Shown: positions 56,155-64,000 of the stretch, one piece after another
How positions within the stretch are numbered: position 1 is the stretch's first letter
How the letters are laid out: the number at the start of each line of letters is the position of its first letter
Origin: Euryodendron excelsum
Lineage: Eukaryota; Streptophyta; Magnoliopsida; Ericales; Pentaphylacaceae
NCBI GenBank assembly: GCA_033060915.1
Contig: CM065381.1
Coordinates: 2,288,001 to 2,352,000 of the forward strand
Length of the DNA: 64,000 nt
Direction: 5' to 3'
Notes under the pieces: model-generated
What the model was told of the DNA's origin: nothing
Databases searched by the model: none
The model's input: only the letters and a program-made list of their open reading frames with translations
Translations under genes and position numbers: made by a program

Positions 56155-59100
56155 ATGATCCTCTCTAAGCGATACAACACCAAACGATTCTCTTCTCTCT
56201 CTTCTTCTTTTCCTTCCTCTCATCAGACTCTATCCAAAGGTCCAACCCTGCAAACTCTCCTAAAAAGTGGGTTCAGTCCAACCCTCAAAGATTTCAACCA
56301 GTTCCTTCACTTTCTCTCCGAAAGTGGCAAATTCAAATCGCTTATCCAGTTTTTCTCTCAGATGAACTCAAACTACATCAAAAGTAATGCTTATACAAAC
56401 TCAATCTTTACTTGGGCTCTCCTCAAAGAGCACAACTATGAAGAAGCAGAGCAGTTCATGAAGACTCATACGGAGAAAGCTTCGCTGTCTCGGCAAAATC
56501 GCATCTGGGATTCTTTAATTCAAGGCCTCTGTATCAACCGAAATGACCCCGAAAAGGCGCTTTCGGTGTTGCGCGATTGTTTGAGAATTGACGGTATGTT
56601 GCCTTCTTCTTTTACTTTTTGTTCATTAATTCATAGTTTTAGCTCTCAAGGGAAGATGGATAGAGCAATTGAAGTGTTGGAAATGATGACTGATGAGAAA
56701 ATCAAGTACCCATTTGATAATTTCGTTTGCAGTTCGGTAATTTCTGGGTTTTGTTGGATTGGGAAGCCTGAACTCGCAGTTGGGTTTTATGAGAATGCTA
56801 AAAGTTCAGGTGCTTTACGGCCTAATATTGTGACCTATACTGCTCTTGTGAGTGCTTATTGTAGATTGGGTAGAATTGAGGAGGTCTGTTATTTGGTTTC
56901 TAGGATGGAAAAGGAAGGATTAGCTTTTGATGTTGTATTTTACAGTTGTTGGATTCATGAACATTTCAGGGAAGGAGTTATTGGGGAGGCATTAAGAAAG
57001 CATGGAGAGATGCTGGAGAAAAAGATAGAAATGGATATGATTAGCTACACTATACTCATAGATGGATTTTCAAAGGAAGGAAATGTGGAAAAGGCAGTAG
57101 GCTTTTTAAACAAGATGAAGAAGGACGGATTAACACCCAATTTGGTTACCTATACTGCGATCATGTTGGGATTTTGCAAGAAAGGGAAATTGGAGGAGGC
57201 ATTTTTGATTCTCAATATAGTTGAAGAATTGGGGATTAAAGTTGATGAATTTACTTATGCGACTTTAATTGATGGGGTCTGCAGGAGAGGTGATTTTGAT
57301 CGTGTTTTTCATCTTCTTGGTGAAATGGAGAAGAAGGGTATTAATCCTAGCATTGTTACATACAACACTGTGATTAATGGGTTGTGCAAAGCTGGGAGAA
57401 CATCCGAAGCGGACGAGTTCTCAAAGGGCATTAGTGGAGATATAATCACATACAGTACATTGTTACAGGGGTACGTTGATGAAGAGAATGTCATGGGGAT
57501 GTTGGAAACAAAGAGGAGATTGGGAGCAGCGGGAGTTTGTATGGATGTTGTTATGTGTAACATTCTTATCAAAGCACTATTTATGGTGGGATCATTTGAG
57601 GATGCTCTTGCGATTTATAAAGGAATGGCAGAAATGGACTTGGCTGCAGATTCTGTTACTTATTGTACCATGATTGACGGATACTGTAAAGTTGGTAGGA
57701 CTGATGAGGCTCTTGAGATATTTGATGAGTTTAGAGAGACATCAGTTTCTTCAGTTGCATGTTACAATTGTATTATTCATGGGCTCTGCAGGAAGGGTAT
57801 GGCAGGTGTGGCCATTGAGGTATTTATAGAACTACATGAGAGAGGTTTTACTTCAGATGTAGGTATTCATATGATGTTGATCAAGGCAATTTTTGCAGAA
57901 AAAAGTGAGGGAGGAGTTCTAAACTTAATTTACAGAATAGAGAATTTGAGGAGTGAAATATTTGATACTGTATGCAATGATGCTATTGGTTTCCTATGCA
58001 AGAGACGTTTTTTTTATGCTGCCTGTGATGTGTTTGTGTTACTGAAGAGAAAAGGGTCAGTTGTTAAAAGCCAGTCTTACTATTCAATAATGAAGGCGCT
58101 TAGGGGTGATGGCAAAAAGTGGTTGACTCGCCCTCTTTTGAATGTCTTGTTGAAAAGTTATGGCATACTTGAACCTAGAATGAGCAAGATACTTCTACAT
58201 TACCTATGTATGAAGGCCGTGAACATTGCCCTTCGGTTGCTTGACTTAATGAAGGAGAACATGTTCACTGTTTCCTTCCCTGTTACAATTCTTAGAACAC
58301 TTACAAGGGTTGGTAGAGCTTTGGATGCATATAAACTTGTCATTGGAGCAGAAGAAAATCTACCAGTTATGGATGTGGTTGATTACTCTATGGTGGTTGA
58401 CGGCCTTTGCAAGGGAGGACATATGAATAAGGCGTTAGATCTCTGTTCGTTTGCCAAAAGAAAGGGGATTACCCTTAGCATCATCACTTATAATTCAGTT
58501 ATAAATGGGTTGTGCTGCCAGGGATGTTTTATTGAAGCATTTAGGCTATTTGATTCGTTAGAGAAAATTGATATGGTTCCTTCAGAGATCACATATGCTA
58601 CACTGATTGACACTCTATCCAAGGAAGGCTTCTTGCTAGATGCCAGGAAGTTATTTGAGAGTATGGTCGTCAAGGGCTTTAAGTTAAATACGCGTGTTTA
58701 CAACTCATTGATTGATGGGTATTGCAAGCTAGGTCAAATGCAGGAAGCCTTGAAGCTTCTCCTTGACTTGGAGGTAAGGTGCCTTGAGCCTGATGAATTT
58801 ACAGTTAGTTCTGTGATTTATGGCTATTGCCAGAAGAGTGACATGGAAGGAGCTCTTGAATTCTTTTTTGAATTCAAAAGGAAAGGCTTGTTACCTGATT
58901 TCTTGGGTTTCATGTTTTTGATAAGAGGCCTATGTGCTAAGGGAAGGATGGAAGAGTGCCGGAATATCTTAAGAGAAATGCTTCAGACCCAATCGATTGT
59001 CGATCTATTAAAGAGAGCTGAAACTGAGGTTGAAACAGAGTCCATAGAAAGTTTTCTTGTCTCTTTATGTGAGCAAGGAAGTATCCAAGAAGCCATTGTG

Positions 59101-59439
59101 GTCCTTAATGAAGTTGGATCTATGTTTTTCCCTATCACGAGGAGGTCTGGTACTTATGCTGGATCAGAAAAACTAAAAGACTTTTGTGATGGGAGAGCTC
59201 TTGGTACAGTTGAATCTGACTCTTTAATCTCCACTTATGAAACTGATAGGAAGTTTGAATTAAGCAATGTGGAGACATTAGAGAAGATGGTGAAAGCACA
59301 TGGTAATATAGAGAAAAGATCTCTATTGCCTGATTTTGATTCCTACTATGGTCTAATTGCTTCACTCTGTTCAAGAGGGGAGTTAGGGAAGGCTAATAAA
59401 CTAGCAAAAATGATCTCTGATCCACAGAGAGGATGTTAG
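56155..59439 (+). CDS. P-class pentatricopeptide repeat protein, 1,094 aa
   Basis: A long intronless PPR protein, which bind RNA in mitochondria or chloroplasts and act in stabilisation, splicing or translation. The first 30 residues are rich in Ser, Lys and Arg with few acids, fitting an organelle transit peptide. From about residue 45 to 960 degenerate 35-residue repeats follow in series; clear ones include [19 protein letters not shown] (about 224), [19 protein letters not shown] (about 297), [19 protein letters not shown] (about 400) and [19 protein letters not shown] (about 848). A stretch near residues 590-740 is poorly repeated. No E, DYW or SMR domain is seen, so P class. Overall layout resembles the protein encoded by Arabidopsis At5g57250, but is longer; orthology needs a search. 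The start is the first ATG of the frame. A good donor, CCTGCAG|GTATGT, at 59530 suggests a spliced 3' UTR. Confidence 0.95.
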   Translation: MILSKRYNTKRFSSLSSSFPSSHQTLSKGPTLQTLLKSGFSPTLKDFNQFLHFLSESGKFKSLIQFFSQMNSNYIKSNAYTNSIFTWALLKEHNYEEAEQFMKTHTEKASLSRQNRIWDSLIQGLCINRNDPEKALSVLRDCLRIDGMLPSSFTFCSLIHSFSSQGKMDRAIEVLEMMTDEKIKYPFDNFVCSSVISGFCWIGKPELAVGFYENAKSSGALRPNIVTYTALVSAYCRLGRIEEVCYLVSRMEKEGLAFDVVFYSCWIHEHFREGVIGEALRKHGEMLEKKIEMDMISYTILIDGFSKEGNVEKAVGFLNKMKKDGLTPNLVTYTAIMLGFCKKGKLEEAFLILNIVEELGIKVDEFTYATLIDGVCRRGDFDRVFHLLGEMEKKGINPSIVTYNTVINGLCKAGRTSEADEFSKGISGDIITYSTLLQGYVDEENVMGMLETKRRLGAAGVCMDVVMCNILIKALFMVGSFEDALAIYKGMAEMDLAADSVTYCTMIDGYCKVGRTDEALEIFDEFRETSVSSVACYNCIIHGLCRKGMAGVAIEVFIELHERGFTSDVGIHMMLIKAIFAEKSEGGVLNLIYRIENLRSEIFDTVCNDAIGFLCKRRFFYAACDVFVLLKRKGSVVKSQSYYSIMKALRGDGKKWLTRPLLNVLLKSYGILEPRMSKILLHYLCMKAVNIALRLLDLMKENMFTVSFPVTILRTLTRVGRALDAYKLVIGAEENLPVMDVVDYSMVVDGLCKGGHMNKALDLCSFAKRKGITLSIITYNSVINGLCCQGCFIEAFRLFDSLEKIDMVPSEITYATLIDTLSKEGFLLDARKLFESMVVKGFKLNTRVYNSLIDGYCKLGQMQEALKLLLDLEVRCLEPDEFTVSSVIYGYCQKSDMEGALEFFFEFKRKGLLPDFLGFMFLIRGLCAKGRMEECRNILREMLQTQSIVDLLKRAETEVETESIESFLVSLCEQGSIQEAIVVLNEVGSMFFPITRRSGTYAGSEKLKDFCDGRALGTVESDSLISTYETDRKFELSNVETLEKMVKAHGNIEKRSLLPDFDSYYGLIASLCSRGELGKANKLAKMISDPQRGC

Positions 59440-59530
59440 TAAACGTACAATGTAGTGGACCGGTAGCTACAGTTGGAGCTCCTTTTCATTTCAGTGTGGA
59501 CAAGAACGATGCAGGTGTACCACCTGCAGG
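59440..59530 (+). other. Likely start of the PPR 3' UTR with a splice donor
   Basis: After the TAG the sequence has no long frame. CCACCTGCAG|GTATGTACGG at 59521-59540 is a near-consensus donor. A spliced 3' UTR, possibly with exons further right, is an inference; no acceptor can be fixed from sequence alone. Confidence 0.35.
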
Positions 59531-59844
59531 TATGTACGGTGTCTCCTTTCCTTTTCTTCTTGTTTTGTTATTTTGACTTTAAATAAGTACTAGATAACCT
59601 TTCCGAAACATTTTGTACCTTGGTATCTTTTCATCTCCCCTTCAGACCTACTTTGTAACACGTTCTTGGTCCAGTTATCTCATAGTCATAGGCTTGTAGA
59701 ACATAGTTACAGGGACAGTGATCCTGGATGACTCAGTTATTTAGAAATTCTATTAGCCTGTGTATGGCAGAAAGTCTTCCAGTAAAGATAGTACACCTAG
59801 GATAGTTGTTGCATCTCAGTTATCCTTCTCCTCTTTATCTTTTA

Positions 59845-60316
59845 GGCTCCGTTTGTTTGCGAAATGAAAAAATGGGGGATAAGTAATATTGTGGAATTAG
59901 GAAGACAATGATAGCTGATAAGTAATGCCTAATGTGATGGGAAATTACTCATACTACGTTTGGTTAGGATGGGATTATAATGAGATAAGTAACATTATTT
60001 TGTTAAAGTATCATATTAAAAGTAAAAAAAACTAATAGAAAAATTAATTTTAAATTATAATATCGCTATTTAATATTATATTAACCTATTATAATAATAA
60101 AAGAAGAATAAAAATGTCATTTTTGAGCTTATCCCAAGGGAGGGGATAAGTAATATCACCTCCTCCATGGTATTGTTGATCCCCTATTTTGGGGGATTAA
60201 TAGTCTGGAATGGATTTCTCATCCCGTGTCAACTTTTTATCCAAATGCTTCATTTGTGGACCCCACAGGATTGCTAATCCAATCCTCCATGCCATATACC
60301 GCAAACAAACATGCCC
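59845..60316. mobile_element. Tourist-like MITE downstream of the PPR gene
   Basis: GGCTCCGTTTGTTTGCG at the left faces CCGCAAACAAACATGCCC at the right. Subterminal GGGGATAAGTAAT recurs in both halves. TTA precedes the left end and ATAA follows the right, consistent with a PIF/Harbinger trinucleotide site though not an exact match. Confidence 0.6.
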
Positions 60317-60512
60317 ATAAGGTAGGAAACTCCCCAGTCAAACTTAATGGATAACACGTTGTTACTTCACATCTTCATGCAAAATGAAATGCATTCTTGA
60401 TGTGCAAATCATGATTCTTAGGAGCTATTGGTTACCTTCTTGTATGTGTGTGTGTGTGTTGTTGTTTGTATTTTTGTGCATTTATGCATATAAGATACAT
60501 ATCGACATATGC

Positions 60513-61038
60513 TAAGAAGCACGGATACGGACACGGGTACAGATACGGACACGGGACACAGCATTTTCAAAAAATGAGGACACGGATACGGCAGGGACAC
60601 GGCAAAAAAATATTTTTATACATTTTTTGTTTGTTATGTATGTGAACATAAAATTCATAAATTACCAAAAATAAGATGAAAATAACTAAATAAGTTCACA
60701 ATTATAATAAAACTACTAACAAGTTAAGGATTTGAAGAATTGAATTTGGGTGTTTTATGTTTTGGTGTTTTAAAGTTTTGAGATTTATAAATTAGACTCT
60801 ATTTAATACTTTTAACAATAACATTTTAACTCCAGCGTGTCCCAAAATGTGTCCAATAGTTGGACACGCGTGTCCCCGATGTGTCCGATAAGTGTCCACT
60901 AGAAAAAATATTAATAAAAATATTGGACATGCCAATTGGCGTGTCCGACACATGTCCCGGTGTGTCCGAGGAGTATGTGTGTCCAACATGTGTCCGACAC
61001 GGATACGGCACCCTAAACGGAGTGTCCGTGCTTCCTAG
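60513..61038. mobile_element. TIR element (526 bp) with a 9-bp target duplication
   Basis: GACATATGC occurs at 60504-60512 and 61039-61047. Inside, the left end reads TAAGAAGCACGGATACGG and the right end inverted CTAGGAAGCACGGACAC. Left and right subterminal regions carry many ACGGACACGGG and GTGTCCGAC phrases. A 9-bp duplication suggests a Mutator-like source; 8 bp of it would equally suit hAT. A relative interrupts the LINE at about 6475-6975. Confidence 0.7.
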
Positions 61039-61129
61039 GACATATGCATATACACGCAACAAACATATTGAGAATTCCATGGATGAGGATTTACCAAACT
61101 TAAGAGGATGGAAGAATTAGTCTTGAGGT

Positions 61130-62058
61130 TGGTTTTATCCAATTAATTGTAGTTCTTAGTCTAGTGCTTATGCATACAATCGCATGTTGAAGTAATACAG
61201 CGAAAATAAAAACAGAAGCACACGATTTTTACATCAAAAACCCAAACAGGAAAAGCCACGGGACACCTGGACTTAGTCTAGCCCATCAAGCACTATCAAG
61301 AACTGAATATAAGAGTGCTACTTAACCCAATTTGCCATCGCACAATCACATATCGAATCCCTACAAGGCTATGTTACAGTTCTTCAATACTTGTTTTAGA
61401 ATCAAGTCACACCATACCATCATAATCCAGCTTGCACTCGACTATGTGTAGCGAAGTATTGAATCTCCAATGCTTGCTAGGGAATTTAGAGAGAGTTCTG
61501 AAGTAATCGGATGACATATAGGGTTTCTTTTTGGTTTCTAGGCTGTAGAGGTACTTATGGTCCGCTGTTGCACTCCTCTATATTAGAAGCAGTCTGAAAG
61601 CGTGCAACTTTTTGTTTGGTACTATTTCTGAGTCATATTGAGGAAAATCAAAATTATCACCTTCTGCTTAAGCTGTCATCAAGCGGCTTTTGGCTGGGCA
61701 ACCTGCCAATTACCCGCTCAAGCGCACTCCAAGCCCACTGGAGTAGCCCTAATCCAGCCTTTTGATTGCCATATGCACATAGATCTCAAAATTTTACCCA
61801 AAATAAGAAGGCCAAAAGTTTGCCTCAAACAGACTTCCATGCGCAAAGTTTTGGTTGTCCAATGTATGCTGTGGAGACTTGTACTGTGAGGCTTTTGGCA
61901 GCTTGTATTGTATCTTTCAAATGATTTTATTACATAGTGAAGACACAATTATAACCATAACTTGAACCATTGAGTCAAATACAAACTTGAAAGTTGAATT
62001 ACAATGAAAGTGTTTTGTTTTATGAAATTTGCCAACAATTCTAAATTCTAACACACCA
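61130..62058 (-). mobile_element. Copia-like LTR fragment
   Basis: On the minus strand TGTTAGAATTTAGAATTG near 62058 is a classic Copia-type LTR start, and AAAAATCGTGTGCTTCTGTT near 61225 is typical of the other end. The intervening sequence is non-coding with even composition. No exact right or left duplication was found. Confidence 0.45.
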
Positions 62059-62059
62059 T

Positions 62060-63840
62060 ACAATTAGTGTTTCAGTATGTCTAGATTCATGTCATGGGAA
62101 AAATATATTACAATACTGGAAGCTGTATGCTGTCTATATAACCAGTTTTGCCCAATTTTTTTTTTATGCTTTTCCTTTACCTACAATTTTATAATATTTA
62201 AAAATTTTAGCTTTCTTTAATGGATGATCCCACTTACTATGTCTAGTCATCCATTTATGTGCTCCTCGATTTGGCTAGAGTTGTAGGCCAGTAGTAAAAA
62301 CTTCATTAGCATTTTTAGTTGACTTCTTTTGAATAATCTTGACTTTTTTTAATCCAAATTTACCTTTTTTTTAAAATTCAGAATTTCTTATGGACTAAAG
62401 ACTGATATGTTTGAGATGTCTCGCAACATGTCACAAATGCTTGGGCACGTTTCACGGAAATGGGAAAAGGTGGACTTGACTATTGGGAGTTCAACATGCC
62501 CTGGATGCCACCTATGTTACATTGATTCTTCTAAATTTTTGACATACCCATTTTGGGTACTAACATTTGAGTAAGGGTATTCAATAGGCAACCATTACCT
62601 ACGCTTAATTACTTGAGTTTACTTTATAACTCTCCATATATGCATAAAATTTGTAAACAACATTTTACTCTAAAATTGAAGTATTTAAGAAATATGAAAT
62701 CTAGCCACATCATATTCTTGGACATGACTGTTAGATGAATTCAACAGTTTGACACCTATCTGCACCTGACACTAATACTTAATTCCATGTAGCATAGAAT
62801 GCCACTACAGCCTCCTTAGAGGCGTCTATGCTTCATTCAGACCTTGTGAGGTTCTGTCCTGCAAAAAACTGGCCTGCTTGGAAATCCAGTTTTCTTTCAA
62901 GGTATGGATGCAAGTTGCTTCTATAGGTATAAACAATAAGCTACATTTGGATTTCATAAGAGAAGACACAGAGAAAATTTATCCACGCCTTGTACATGAT
63001 TTAAAATGTTTTTGACTTTTATGACCTATATATCAAAAAAATTAAGATAAGCTGTTATTCCAAGGTTGTCTATGAGTTAGTCCATGATTTTAAGTCCACC
63101 GGGATCCTAATTAAAATCCTGTTCTAGGACTGATGCCTAAGGCTTCTAGGGGTGATTTCTAAAATTTTCTTCTACTTTTTCTTCATTCTTCTTTATTTTT
63201 TTTGAAATTTGAAGCCTATAACAGCCTTGATCAAATCTGTTTTGTTCATTTGTTCCAGTCACTACATTTACTCTACTAGCCTAAGCCCTTCCCCCTATAA
63301 TTCTTCAATCCTAGCATGGCTAAAAAAATCCAAAATACAAACAGCACTGTTCTTGACAGCACCCAGCACAGTTTCAGAATTCATCCCTTCCCTTATTCGA
63401 TTAAGCATTAACCCTATGTCCTTCATACACTTATATTCCTTAATTTCCAGCTTGATATTAGCCTTAAACTGCAATATGAGCCAACAAAACCCAACTTCTA
63501 AGTTTTTTACATCTGATTTGCACCAAATGCACGGAATCATCATGTGTACAACCCTGTGTTTGGTTGCAAGCAAATATCTGCATACATTGTTTTCTTTGCA
63601 AGATATTTGGACAATTATCACCATTAACATGTAATAGGATGTTCCAATAAATTGTGTTTTGGCTAGTTGAATTATTGCATGTTGCTAATCATAGTGACTG
63701 AAGTTATCATTTCATTCTAGGTTAAAATTTAATGCTTTGGATCTGCATGCGTCAAACAGCAAGTGGAAATAAAAATTGTAATTTCTTGTGAGACTCCTTT
63801 TGATCTTACACCCAGTTTAAATTTTTGCTGAAACAACTAG
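62060..63840. other. Intergenic or UTR intron sequence, no gene seen
   Basis: Open frames on both strands at 63209-63634 overlap each other and contain no recognisable domain. If the PPR 3' UTR is spliced, part of this could be intron. Confidence 0.4.
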
Positions 63841-63860
63841 TGTTTCCAGATTTGCTTCAG

Positions 63861-63930
63861 CCTTCATCTTTGACTACGAGGACTTCCATTAGAGGATCTT
63901 TTGCAAAGACTTCCACGAATTTTGGCTCAG
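63861..63930 (+). other. Possible exon at the right edge
   Basis: A 70-base stretch between TTGCTTCAG and CTCAG|GTACTT reads openly as Ser/Thr-rich SLTTRTSIRGSFAKTSTNFG. Composition and splice borders look exonic, but no family is recognised and the window ends soon after. Confidence 0.25.
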
Positions 63931-64000
63931 GTACTTCTCCATGGTTGAAGCTCATTGCTCGCCTATGTTTGTATGACTTACGACTTCTCTAAATGTCTTT

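Noticed and set aside
57309..57673. Frames on other registers within the PPR gene
   Set aside because: Shadows of the 1,094-codon PPR frame.
63209..63634. Overlapping frames on both strands as a gene
   Set aside because: Each is the shadow of the other, neither has a domain, and composition equals the surroundings.

Overview
The window is nuclear DNA of a flowering plant, most likely a eudicot. It is AT-rich and rich in transposable elements, with interrupted genes, GT-AG introns, plant-specific protein families (a very long P-class PPR protein, an ORP4-type sterol carrier, a DUF4228/PADRE protein) and typical plant transposon debris (L1-type LINE, LTR elements, hAT, Helitrons, tRNA-derived SINEs, MITEs). 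Nothing in it is bacterial or viral, and there is no CRISPR, rRNA or convincing tRNA gene. Species cannot be told from the sequence.

Three apparently intact protein genes are present. (1) An oxysterol-binding-protein-related gene of the ORP4 type lies on the + strand from 21,559 to 32,981. I assembled seven exons whose junction phases all agree, giving 394 residues. Its start codon is the last three bases of exon 1, its second intron has a GC donor, and that 6-kb intron houses an old non-autonomous LTR retrotransposon. (2) A single-exon DUF4228/PADRE gene lies on the - strand (38,231-37,629). (3) A single-exon 1,094-residue PPR gene lies on the + strand (56,155-59,439). Genes 1 and 2 are convergent, and the space between them holds degenerate copies of both 3' ends.

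Left part (1-13.5 kb): a 5.7-kb L1-type LINE relic on the - strand (endonuclease, linker, reverse transcriptase, zf-RVT) broken by two later insertions; several MITEs; a GC-rich solo LTR (11,497-12,527) with inverted termini and a near-perfect 5-bp target duplication; and a large foldback element (12.9-13.4 kb). 13.5-21 kb is AT-rich and almost featureless apart from decayed repeats. 21-38 kb is the genic segment, including a Helitron whose empty site survives in a paralogous copy. 38.5-45 kb is AT-rich with small foldback repeats and a Helitron end. 45,053-48,387 is an entire hAT element with a decayed BED/hAT transposase, flanked by an 8-bp duplication. 48.6-56 kb holds a hAT-type MITE, a TIR element, two SINEs and another Helitron end. 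After the PPR gene come a Tourist-like MITE, a TIR element with a perfect 9-bp target duplication, and a Copia-like LTR fragment. The last 2 kb is almost blank, with one possible exon at the right edge.

The three intact genes show no functional link: lipid transport at membranes, a predicted lipid-anchored stress-type protein, and organellar RNA handling. No undescribed biological system was found. The most informative material is structural: the ORP gene architecture, the convergent tail duplications, the Helitron with a local empty site, and the complete hAT copy.
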